This document shows, piece by piece, positions 54,775-62,439 of a DNA stretch of 64,000 bases; position 1 is the stretch's first letter, and each line of letters begins with the position of its first letter. This stretch comes from an uncultured Eubacteriales bacterium. GTDB lineage: Bacteria; Bacillota; Clostridia; Christensenellales; CAG-138. Location of the stretch: the NCBI GenBank assembly GCA_902801845.1, contig CADCJW010000003.1, forward strand, positions 62,001 through 126,000, read 5' to 3'. A model generated the notes under the pieces. That model saw only the letters and a program-made list of their open reading frames with translations. It made no database searches and was not told the DNA's origin. Position numbers and translations under genes: made by a program.

Positions 54775-55521
54775 ATGGAAGGAGCCTTATTGTCCGTGGA
54801 AAATGTGTCCGTGTACTATCACACGCCCCAGGGGGAGACCGAGGCCGTGCGAGATCTTTCGTTTTCGGTGGGGAAAGGGGAGTTTGTGGCCGTGGTGGGC
54901 CCCTCCGGCTGCGGCAAAACCACGGTCCTGTCCCTCATCATGGGGCTGAACCCGCCCTCCCTGGGGGAGGTCCGCTTCCCCCAGGGACCCTGTCCCATGG
55001 GGTATATGCTCCAGCGAGACAATCTTTTGGAGTGGCGGACCTTGGAGAAGAACGCGGTGCTGGGGTTGGAGGTCCGCCATAAGCTGAACGAAAAGACCCG
55101 GGAGCGCACCGTGGCCTTGCTCAAAAAGTACGGGCTCGGCGATTTTTTGTCCCATTATCCCAGCCAGCTTTCCGGCGGCATGCGGCAAAAGGCGGCCCTG
55201 ATCCGAACACTGGCCCTGGACCCGGAGCTGCTGCTTTTGGACGAACCCTTCTCCGCCCTCGATTATCAGACCCGGCTCACCCTGGCCGACGAGGTCTTTT
55301 CCATTATCCACGGGGAGAAAAAGACAGCCCTTTTGGTGACCCATGATATCGGCGAGGCAGTCAGCATGGCGGATCGGGTGCTGGTGTTCACCGACCGGCC
55401 CGCCACCTTGCGGCGGGAGATCGTGCTGAGCTTTCCCAAGGGCATGACACCCCTCCAGCGCCGAGAGGAGCCCGCCTTCCAGGAGTATTTTGCCGCCATC
55501 TGGAAGGAGCTGGAACGATGA
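54775..55521 (+). CDS. ABC transporter ATP-binding protein (nitrate/sulfonate/taurine type)
   Basis: 248 residues: Walker A G42-P-S-G-C-G-K-T-T, Q-loop MLQRDNLLEWRTLEKN, signature LSGGMRQK (132-139), Walker B ELLLLDEPFSALD and H-loop VTHDIGEAVSMADRV. The phrase RDNLLEWRTLEKN and the small size match SsuB/TauB/NrtD-like ATPases. Overlaps the permease gene by four bases. No substrate-binding protein gene is near, so substrate is unknown; sulfonate, nitrate or a vitamin precursor such as thiamine pyrimidine are options. Confidence 0.93.
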   Translation: MEGALLSVENVSVYYHTPQGETEAVRDLSFSVGKGEFVAVVGPSGCGKTTVLSLIMGLNPPSLGEVRFPQGPCPMGYMLQRDNLLEWRTLEKNAVLGLEVRHKLNEKTRERTVALLKKYGLGDFLSHYPSQLSGGMRQKAALIRTLALDPELLLLDEPFSALDYQTRLTLADEVFSIIHGEKKTALLVTHDIGEAVSMADRVLVFTDRPATLRREIVLSFPKGMTPLQRREEPAFQEYFAAIWKELER

Positions 55522-56306
55522 ACTATTCTCAGGAACATCTGCTGTATCTTAGATCCATCCGCACCCATCGCCGGGCGGTGCGCCTTTCCCGCGGCCTGGT
55601 GTTGATCCTGCTGCTGTCCCTGTGGGAGGCAGGGGGACGGCTGGGCTGGTTCGACGTGTTCATCCTCTCCAGCCCCAGCCGGGTCCTTGCCGCCATCGGG
55701 CGGCTGTGGGCGGAGGGGAGCTTGTTCCTCCACGTGGGGGTGACCCTGTATGAGACGGTCATGGGCTTTTTGCTGGGCACGGCCCTGGGCATCCTCCTGG
55801 CCGTAATCCTCTGGTGGCTGCCCTTTTGGAACGAGGTCCTGGACCCCTATCTGGTGGTGCTCAACGCCCTGCCGAAGATCGCCCTGGGGCCCGTGCTCAT
55901 CGTGTGGATCGGGGCGGGCATGGGCTCCATCATCGTCATGGCGGTCCTCATCTCCCTGGTGGTGACCACGGTGACGGTCCTCTCCGGCTTCACCGCCGCG
56001 GCGGAGGAGAAGCAGCTCCTTATGCGCACGTTGGGGGCGGGGAAGGGGCAGACCTTCTTGAAGGTGGTGCTGCCCGCCGGCGTACCCCACATGATGTCCG
56101 CCCTGAAGATCTCCGTGGGCATGAGCTGGGTGGGGGTCATCGTGGGGGAATACCTGGTGAGCCGGTCCGGCCTCGGTTATCTCATCGTCTACGGAGGCCA
56201 GGTCTTCCAGCTGGACCTGGTCATGGCCTCCGTGGTCATCCTGTGCCTGTTGGCGGCCCTCATGTACGGAGCCGTGGCCCTGCTGGAGAAGAAATTTCAA
56301 AAGTGA
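55518..56306 (+). CDS. ABC transporter permease (SsuC/TauC-like)
   Basis: 262 residues with six membrane segments and the BPD_transp_1 EAA loop (EEKQLLMRTLGAGKGQTFLKVVLPAGVPHMMSALKISVGMSWVGVIVGEYLVSRSGLGYLI), typical of nitrate/sulfonate/taurine permeases. Partner of the ATPase gene it overlaps. A substrate-binding lipoprotein is expected but absent from the neighbourhood; it may lie elsewhere. Confidence 0.92.
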   Translation: MNYSQEHLLYLRSIRTHRRAVRLSRGLVLILLLSLWEAGGRLGWFDVFILSSPSRVLAAIGRLWAEGSLFLHVGVTLYETVMGFLLGTALGILLAVILWWLPFWNEVLDPYLVVLNALPKIALGPVLIVWIGAGMGSIIVMAVLISLVVTTVTVLSGFTAAAEEKQLLMRTLGAGKGQTFLKVVLPAGVPHMMSALKISVGMSWVGVIVGEYLVSRSGLGYLIVYGGQVFQLDLVMASVVILCLLAALMYGAVALLEKKFQK

Positions 56307-56322
56307 TATAGGGAGCCTTCCT

Positions 56323-56337
56323 GTCAAAATATGACAC
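56323..56337. repeat. small palindrome upstream of the glgP promoter
   Basis: TGTCA-AAATA-TGACA, ending 18 bases before the -35 box. Candidate regulator site; no named consensus assigned. Confidence 0.35.
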
Positions 56338-56355
56338 AATGGCAAGTCTATCCTA

Positions 56356-56384
56356 TTGCATTGGGCGGGGCTGTGTGGTATAAT
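56356..56384 (+). promoter_or_regulatory. promoter of glgP
   Basis: TTGCAT (56356-56361), 17 bases, perfect TATAAT (56379-56384) with a TGG extension. The leader is about 36 bases and excludes ATG candidates upstream of 56404. Confidence 0.85.
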
Positions 56385-56427
56385 TCGCACATATTGGGCG
56401 TGTATGTCCAAACAGGAAAGGTTTTGC

Positions 56428-58791
56428 ATGGATAAGATTTTTGAGAAGATTGAGCAGCGCTTGAAGCAGGATCATCAGGTTGCCCCCAATGAGGCCACCG
56501 TTTATCAGATTCATGACGCCCTGAGCAAGCTGGTCATGGACGGCATCGCGGATACGTGGTACGAGAGCCGCCATCTCCATGAACGCAGCCGGGGCGCTTA
56601 CTATTTCTCCGCAGAGTATCTCACGGGCCGCATGGTCTACAACAACCTCTACAACCTGGGCATCTTGGATAAAGTGAAGAAAGCCTTCGCTGCTCACGGC
56701 CTGGACATCAACATGTTCGAGGAGATCGAGGACTGTGCCCTGGGCAACGGGGGCTTGGGCCGGCTGGCGGCCTGTTTCCTGGACTCCGCGGCCACTCACG
56801 ATCTGCCCCTGGACGGCTACGGCATCCGCTATAAGTACGGCCTGTTCAAGCAGAGCTGGCGGGACGGCTATCAGCACGAAGCCGCCGACGATTGGCAGCG
56901 CTTCGGCGATCCCTGGAGCCGCCGCCGCCCCACCCACGAGGTGTTGGTGAAGTTCGCGGATCAGACGGTCCGCGCCGTGCCCTACGACATGCCCATCATC
57001 GGATATCATACGGACAATATCGGCACCCTGCGCCTCTGGCAGAGCGAAGCCGTGGAGGACTTCGACTTCCAGATGTTCAACGAGCAGGAGTATGCCGAGG
57101 CCGTGAAGGAGAAGAACGCGGTGGAGGATATCACACGCGTCCTCTATCCCAACGACACCACTCGGGCCGGGAAGAAGCTGCGCCTGAAGCAGCAGTATTT
57201 CCTTTCCTCCGCTTCGCTGCAGGATCTGATGCTCCGGTTCAAGCGGGAAAACCTGCCCATGGACCAGTTCGCGGCGCACAACGCCATCCAGCTCAACGAC
57301 ACCCATCCCACCGTCAGCATCCCGGAGCTTATCCGGCTGCTCATGGCGGAGGGGCTTTCCTTCGAGCAGAGCTTCGAGATCGCGAAGAAGACCTTCGGCT
57401 ACACCAACCACACGGTCATGCAGGAGGCCCTGGAAAAGTGGGATGCGGACCTGTTCCGGGAGCTGCTGCCGGAGATATTCGACATCATCTACCGCATCAA
57501 CGCCAAGCTCTGCGGCGAGCTCATGAGCCAGGGCATTGACTGCGCCTCCTACGCCATCATCCAGGGCAACCGGATCCATATGGCGAACCTGGCCGTATAT
57601 GTGAGCCATGCGGTGAACGGCGTGGCCAAGATCCACACGGAGATTTTGAAGAACGACGTGCTCAAGAGCTGGTACGAGCTCTATCCCGAGCGCTTCCAGA
57701 ATAAGACCAACGGCATCACCCAGCGCCGCTGGCTGGGCCTGTGCAACCCGGCCTTGGCCGACTACATCACCAAGCGCATCGGCGACGGGTGGCTGCTGGA
57801 CCTCACGGAGCTGGAAAAGCTCAAGGAGCACATGACCTCCAAGGATATTCGGGAGTTCGTGGAGGTCAAGCGGCAGAACAAGCGCTCCCTCTCCGACTAC
57901 GTCTATGCCCGGGAGGGCGTGCGCCTGCCCGAGAACTTCGTCTTCGACGTGCAGATCAAGCGGATGCATGAGTATAAGCGTCAGCTCATGAACGCCTTCG
58001 CCATTCTGGACATTTACTATGGCATCAAGGACGGCCGGATCCACAACTTCCCGCCCACGGCTTTCCTCTTCGGCGCCAAGGCCGCCCCCGGCTATATCAT
58101 CGCCAAGACGGTCATCAAGTTTATAAACGAGATCGCCAACCTCATCAACAACGACGAGTCCGTCAACGACAGGATGCGGGTGGTCTTCGTCCAGAACTAC
58201 AACTGCTCCTACGCCGAGCACATCATCCCCGCGGCGGATATCTCCGAGCAGATCTCCCCGGCGGGCACCGAGGCCTCCGGCACCGGCAACATGAAGCTGA
58301 TGCTCAACGGCGCGGTGAGCCTGTGCACCTATGACGGCGCCAACATCGAGATCCTGGATGCGGCGGGGGAGGAGAACAACTACCTCTTCGGCGCTCGCGT
58401 GGACACCCTCAACGAGCTTCGGCCCCACTACGACCCCAAGGCCATCTACGACCACGAGCCTCGGGTGAAGCGGGTGGTGGATACCCTGATCAACGGCACC
58501 TTCGACGACGGCGGCACCGGCGTGTTCCGGAGCCTCTACAACTCCCTGGTCTCCGGCAACAGCTGGCAGCGGCCCGACTATTACTTCGTTCTCTACGAGC
58601 TCTTGCCCTACATCGACCGGAAGCTGGACGCCATCTACGACACCCAGGACCCCTTGACCTTCGGTCGCAAGGCCCTTATGAACACCGCCAGCGCCGGGTA
58701 TTTCTCCTCGGACCGCACGATCCTCGACTATGCCCGGGATATCTGGGATTTGAAGCCCTTCCCCCATCAATACACCCTGAAACTGTTCTGA
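56428..58791 (+). CDS. glgP: glycogen/starch/alpha-glucan phosphorylase
   Basis: 787-residue GT35 enzyme releasing glucose-1-phosphate from alpha-1,4-glucan. Conserved parts: AYYFSAEYLTGRMVYNNLYNLG, EDCALGNGGLGRLAACFLDSAAT, DGYGIRYKYGLFKQ, QLNDTHPTVSIPEL, FNNKTNGITQRRW-type KTNGITQRRWLGLCNP, KRMHEYKRQLMNAF and EASGTGNMK623, where K623 binds PLP. ATG 56428 has AAAGG six bases upstream. Own promoter; a MraY-like gene follows 15 bases later, so the two are probably co-transcribed. Confidence 0.97.
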   Translation: MDKIFEKIEQRLKQDHQVAPNEATVYQIHDALSKLVMDGIADTWYESRHLHERSRGAYYFSAEYLTGRMVYNNLYNLGILDKVKKAFAAHGLDINMFEEIEDCALGNGGLGRLAACFLDSAATHDLPLDGYGIRYKYGLFKQSWRDGYQHEAADDWQRFGDPWSRRRPTHEVLVKFADQTVRAVPYDMPIIGYHTDNIGTLRLWQSEAVEDFDFQMFNEQEYAEAVKEKNAVEDITRVLYPNDTTRAGKKLRLKQQYFLSSASLQDLMLRFKRENLPMDQFAAHNAIQLNDTHPTVSIPELIRLLMAEGLSFEQSFEIAKKTFGYTNHTVMQEALEKWDADLFRELLPEIFDIIYRINAKLCGELMSQGIDCASYAIIQGNRIHMANLAVYVSHAVNGVAKIHTEILKNDVLKSWYELYPERFQNKTNGITQRRWLGLCNPALADYITKRIGDGWLLDLTELEKLKEHMTSKDIREFVEVKRQNKRSLSDYVYAREGVRLPENFVFDVQIKRMHEYKRQLMNAFAILDIYYGIKDGRIHNFPPTAFLFGAKAAPGYIIAKTVIKFINEIANLINNDESVNDRMRVVFVQNYNCSYAEHIIPAADISEQISPAGTEASGTGNMKLMLNGAVSLCTYDGANIEILDAAGEENNYLFGARVDTLNELRPHYDPKAIYDHEPRVKRVVDTLINGTFDDGGTGVFRSLYNSLVSGNSWQRPDYYFVLYELLPYIDRKLDAIYDTQDPLTFGRKALMNTASAGYFSSDRTILDYARDIWDLKPFPHQYTLKLF

Positions 58792-58806
58792 CACGGGAGG
58801 CGCCCC

Positions 58807-59760
58807 ATGCTTGCTCTTTCCCCCTTGAGCGCTCTACTGGGCCTGCTGCTCGGGTTCGTCCTGAGCGGGGTGCTCCTTGCCCTTTTGAAGGACAAGCTCC
58901 CCCAGGATCACGGCCGGGCCTACGCGGTGAACGGCCAGGTCTCCAAGGGCAAGGCCCGGGGCGGCGGCGTGGTGTTCATCCCCGTGTTCGCGGCGGTGAC
59001 GCTGCTGGCGGCACCCTTCTCCTGGGAGCGGTGCGCCTACCTCTTTTTGACCCTGGCCGCCATGCTGACCGGGTATCTGGACGATCGGGCGGATCTGCCC
59101 TGGGGCGAGCTTAAAAAGGGTCTGCTGGATCTGGCCATCTGCCTGTTGACCCTGGTCACCTTCATGAACACCCATACGGAATACGCCTTCTCCCTGTTCG
59201 GCTGGAAGGTGGTCCTGCCCTGGTGGCTCTTCGGTATCATCGCCCTGTTCCTGTTGTGGGCCTTCATCAACTGCTGCAACTGCGCCGACGGGGTGGACGG
59301 CCACTTTGGCACCCTGTCCCTCATCGCTCTGGGCGCCCTGGGCTACGCCCTGTACGCCTTCTGCGAGGGGAGCGACTGGGCTCTTTGCGCCCTGGTGCTC
59401 ATGGGCTGCATTTTGGCGTATTTGCTTTTCAACGCCTCGCCCAGCCTCATCATGATGGGCGACGCCGGCAGCCGGGCCATCGGCCTCTTTATGGGCATCC
59501 TGGTCCTTCAGACGGGGAATTTCCTCTTGTGCCTGCCCTTTGCCGTCGTCATTTTGCTGGACGGGGGGCTGGGCCTTCTCAAGCTGGCCGTCATGCGCAC
59601 CTTCCATAGCAAGACCTTCATGATGTGGCTGCTCACGCCGCTTCACGACGAGGCCCGGAAGAAGCGCCACTGGTCCGACACCCAGACGGTGTTCCGCTTC
59701 GCCATCGTGCAACTCATCTGTGCCTTGACCGGGCTCCTGATCATGGCGGCCCTCCGCTGA
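58807..59760 (+). CDS. divergent MraY-like phospho-sugar transferase
   Basis: 317 residues, about ten membrane segments, polyprenyl-phosphate transferase family 4. Catalytic-type loops: GYLDDRADLPWGELKKGLLD (Asp-Asp), NCCNCADGVDGHFG, MMGDAGSRAIGLFMG and the C-terminal TPLHDEARKKRHWSDTQTVFRF, where standard MraY has a His-rich loop. Some Clostridia carry such a paralog besides the mraY of the division cluster. It could make lipid I or use another UDP-sugar. GGGAGG is eight bases before the ATG; glgP ends 15 bases upstream. Confidence 0.85.
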   Translation: MLALSPLSALLGLLLGFVLSGVLLALLKDKLPQDHGRAYAVNGQVSKGKARGGGVVFIPVFAAVTLLAAPFSWERCAYLFLTLAAMLTGYLDDRADLPWGELKKGLLDLAICLLTLVTFMNTHTEYAFSLFGWKVVLPWWLFGIIALFLLWAFINCCNCADGVDGHFGTLSLIALGALGYALYAFCEGSDWALCALVLMGCILAYLLFNASPSLIMMGDAGSRAIGLFMGILVLQTGNFLLCLPFAVVILLDGGLGLLKLAVMRTFHSKTFMMWLLTPLHDEARKKRHWSDTQTVFRFAIVQLICALTGLLIMAALR

Positions 59761-59766
59761 TCCGGT

Positions 59767-60993
59767 ATGAAACCGCGCCAAAGGGTCCACTACGGATGGT
59801 TGGTGTGTTTGGGATGCGCTCTGCTGCTCTTCTGCACCAGCGGCCTCAGCGTCAACACCTTCACCGTCTATCAGCCCTATATCCTGGAACAGAATCACTT
59901 CACCAACGCCCAATCCTCCATGATCCTCATGGTGCGGAACGTGTTTTCATTCCTCTCCATGCTCTTGGCCGGGATCTACTACCGGCATCTGAGCCTTAGG
60001 CAAGGCATGGGTCTGGCAGGCCTGCTGACGACGGCAGGCTTCGTTTTCTTCGCCCTGTCAAGGTCCTATTTTGCCTACTGTCTGTCCGGGGCGGTGATCG
60101 GTCTTGCCTACGGGGTGGGGACCATGATCCCCATCTCCATCGTTCTGGAGCACTGGTTCGTCCAAAAAAGGACCATGGCCATCAGTCTATGCTCCGCCGT
60201 GACCGGGCTCTCCACCCTGGGCATCCCTACGCTCCTCACCGAGCTCATCGAACGCCAGGGACTTCGGTTCGCCTTCCTCGTGAACGCCGCCGCTGTCTTT
60301 GTTTTATGTCTGCTCAGCCATCTGCTCATCCGCAGCGCTCCAGAGGAGAAGGGGATGGCGCCCTATGGGGCGGGGGAGGCCACGGTAGAAAAAACGGTCG
60401 CCCGTAGAAGCGGGTCTCTGATCGGCCGGGATTGGCTGATGCTGGTGCCCATGCTCCTGCTTTTGGGAGCGGTGACCAGCGTGGGGTTCACCCATCTCAC
60501 CGTGCTTATCAAGGGACAGGGTTTCTCCGCCCACACCGCAGCCCTGGGGGTCACCGTGATCGGCGTCGCCCTGACCGTGGGCAAGCTCTTTTACGGGGCC
60601 CTGTCGGAGAAGTTGTCCACCTTCCGCAGCAACTGGCTCTTCGGCGGCCTCATCGCCCTGGGGCTGCTGCTCACCTGCTTCGCCCGGGGGAGCCATCTTA
60701 GGCTGTATGTGGGCTTGCTCGTCTACGGCGTCAGCCTGTCCATGAACACCGTGGGGCTCACGGCCTGGGCGGGGGATCTGAGCGGCCAGGGCCGGTTCGA
60801 CGAGACCATCCGCCGCTTCAACATAGGCTACGCCGCCGGCAGCATGCTCTTTTCTCCCTTGCCGGGGATACTGGCGGACCTGTCGAAGGGCTCCTACGTG
60901 CCCGCCTATCTGCTGTTCGCCCTCTTTTCCCTGGTGCAGCTCCTGCTCATACAGGGAGTGTACATTCGTTGCAGCCATAGAAAGGCTGGATAA
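59767..60993 (+). CDS. MFS transporter (OFA-like)
   Basis: 408 residues, twelve predicted membrane helices in two halves with a central cytoplasmic loop (about 195-225). MFS features include RNVFSFLSMLLAGIYYRHLSLRQGMGLAG and YGVGTMIPISIVLEHWFVQKRTMAISLCSAVTGLS, like the oxalate/formate-antiporter-type monocarboxylate group. Substrate unknown. Six bases after the MraY-like gene and closed by a terminator, so glgP, the transferase and this transporter may form one unit. Confidence 0.88.
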   Translation: MKPRQRVHYGWLVCLGCALLLFCTSGLSVNTFTVYQPYILEQNHFTNAQSSMILMVRNVFSFLSMLLAGIYYRHLSLRQGMGLAGLLTTAGFVFFALSRSYFAYCLSGAVIGLAYGVGTMIPISIVLEHWFVQKRTMAISLCSAVTGLSTLGIPTLLTELIERQGLRFAFLVNAAAVFVLCLLSHLLIRSAPEEKGMAPYGAGEATVEKTVARRSGSLIGRDWLMLVPMLLLLGAVTSVGFTHLTVLIKGQGFSAHTAALGVTVIGVALTVGKLFYGALSEKLSTFRSNWLFGGLIALGLLLTCFARGSHLRLYVGLLVYGVSLSMNTVGLTAWAGDLSGQGRFDETIRRFNIGYAAGSMLFSPLPGILADLSKGSYVPAYLLFALFSLVQLLLIQGVYIRCSHRKAG

Positions 60994-60994
60994 G

Positions 60995-61021
60995 ACGCTT
61001 CCCACTCGGGGAGCGTTTTTT
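60995..61021 (+). terminator. terminator after the MFS gene
   Basis: ACGCTTCCC (60995-61003) / GGGGAGCGT (61008-61016) with one G-U pair, loop ACTC, then TTTTT. Confidence 0.85.
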
Positions 61022-61045
61022 AACGTATTGTTCACGGGCGGGCGG

Positions 61046-61074
61046 TTGATTGCGCTTTTTCCCGGATGTAAACT
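61046..61074 (+). promoter_or_regulatory. promoter of mreC-mreD-mrdA
   Basis: TTGATT (61046-61051), 17 bases, TAAACT (61069-61074). Leader of about 30 bases to ATG 61110. Confidence 0.55.
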
Positions 61075-61109
61075 GTATTTGTAGCATTATAAACTTTGGA
61101 GAAGTCTGC

Positions 61110-61940
61110 ATGAAGAAGCTGTGGAGAAACCGACCCGTCCTCATCGCGCTGCTGGCGGCAGCCCTCTTTTTGGTGCTGGCGGCGCTGACCGTGGGCCGTC
61201 GGACCGCCTCCCGGACCGAGGACATGTTCTCCACCGCCGTGCGCCCCGTCCAGGAGGCAGTGAGCGCCGTGACGGATAAGGTCACGGACTTCTTCACCCG
61301 GGTCTTCTATCCCAGCGCCATCCAGCAGGAGAACGAGCGGCTCACCAAGCTGGTGGCCGCCTATGAGCGCCGCCTCATCCTCTATGAGGCCATGGAGCAG
61401 GAGAACGCCCGGCTGTCGGAGCTGCTGGACTACACCTCCACGAACAGCAACTTCTATTTTATGACCGCCTCCGTCACGGCCAGGAACCTGGACCCCTATG
61501 TGGACACCATCACCGTCCGAGGCGGCTCCCGCAGCGGCATCACCGAGCAGATGGCCGCCGTCACCGCCCAGGGCATCGTGGGCCGTGTCATCGAGGTGGG
61601 CGCCACCTATTCCAAGATCCGCACCATGCAGAACGAGGACATGCGCATCTCCGTCATGGTGGAGCGCACCCGGGACGAGGGGATGTTGGGGGGCCTCATC
61701 ATCGAGAACGGCCAGCTGATCGGCCTGAAGCTCTATTATCTGCCCAAGGACGCGGATCTGCAGGTGGGGGACACCATCGTGACCTCGGGTCTTGGGGGCA
61801 TCTTCCCCAAGGGCCTCTACGTGGGCAAGGTCAGCTTTCTGGCGGACGAGGACAACGGGGAATACGACGCCTGCGTCATCAGCGACGTGGATTTCGAGCA
61901 TCTGGAGGAGGTGCTCGTCATCCTGGGGAAGGAGAGCTGA
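61110..61940 (+). CDS. mreC: rod shape-determining protein MreC
   Basis: 276 residues: short cytoplasmic tail, membrane helix (about 9-29), coiled coil (about 55-100, IQQENERLTKLVAAYERRLILYEAMEQENARLSELL) and two beta-barrel MreC domains with ITVRGGSRSGITEQMAAVTAQGIVGRVIEVG and GDTIVTSGLGGIFPKGLYVGKV, the family's signature. Links MreB to PBP2. ATG 61110 with TTGGAGAAG upstream; a longer frame lies before the promoter. No mreB upstream in this window. Confidence 0.95.
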   Translation: MKKLWRNRPVLIALLAAALFLVLAALTVGRRTASRTEDMFSTAVRPVQEAVSAVTDKVTDFFTRVFYPSAIQQENERLTKLVAAYERRLILYEAMEQENARLSELLDYTSTNSNFYFMTASVTARNLDPYVDTITVRGGSRSGITEQMAAVTAQGIVGRVIEVGATYSKIRTMQNEDMRISVMVERTRDEGMLGGLIIENGQLIGLKLYYLPKDADLQVGDTIVTSGLGGIFPKGLYVGKVSFLADEDNGEYDACVISDVDFEHLEEVLVILGKES

Positions 61941-61941
61941 T

Positions 61942-62439
61942 ATGGCGCTGAAAAAGTACGCGGCTCTGTTGCTTTCCTTTCTGGCCGCCCTGCTCCTGGA
62001 TACGGCGGTGCTGCCCAAATGGAATCTGTTCCACCTGGTCCCCTTCGTGATGTTGGCCGTCATGCTGGCGGCGGAGCACGTGTTCTCCCTGCAGGACGCC
62101 ATCCTGATCGGCGCTTTGGGGGGCCTTTTGGAGGACATCCTCTGCGAAAACATGATCGGGCTCACCTCGGCCCTGTGCCTCCTTGCGGCGGCCATCCTGC
62201 ACGGACTGGTGAAGGATAAGGACACCAAGCTCATCTTGGTGGCGTTGTGCATCATGACCCTGGCCTTCGGCGTGGAGCTTTTGCGGGCGCTGGCGGCATG
62301 GGTCATCGGCATGCGCTTTCCCTTCGTGAATGCCATCCTGTACGGCATGCTGCCCCGGGCCCTGCTCACGGGCCTGTGGGGATTGCTCTTCATGGCCCTC
62401 TTCAGACCCCTTCTGAAAGGACAGGTGGACGCAGCATGA
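61942..62439 (+). CDS. mreD: rod shape-determining protein MreD
   Basis: 165 residues, five hydrophobic segments, MreD-like: YAALLLSFLAALLLDTAVLPKWNLFHLVPFVMLAVMLAAEHV, GALGGLLEDILCENMIGLTSALCLLAAAILHGLV. Identity rests on topology and position between mreC and mrdA. ATG 61942 has AAGGAGAGCTGAT upstream; TGA overlaps the mrdA ATG. Confidence 0.9.
   Translation: MALKKYAALLLSFLAALLLDTAVLPKWNLFHLVPFVMLAVMLAAEHVFSLQDAILIGALGGLLEDILCENMIGLTSALCLLAAAILHGLVKDKDTKLILVALCIMTLAFGVELLRALAAWVIGMRFPFVNAILYGMLPRALLTGLWGLLFMALFRPLLKGQVDAA

Noticed and set aside
56353..58794. An 813-codon frame exactly antisense to glgP
   Set aside because: Mirror of a biased coding sequence; no motif and no promoter on that strand.
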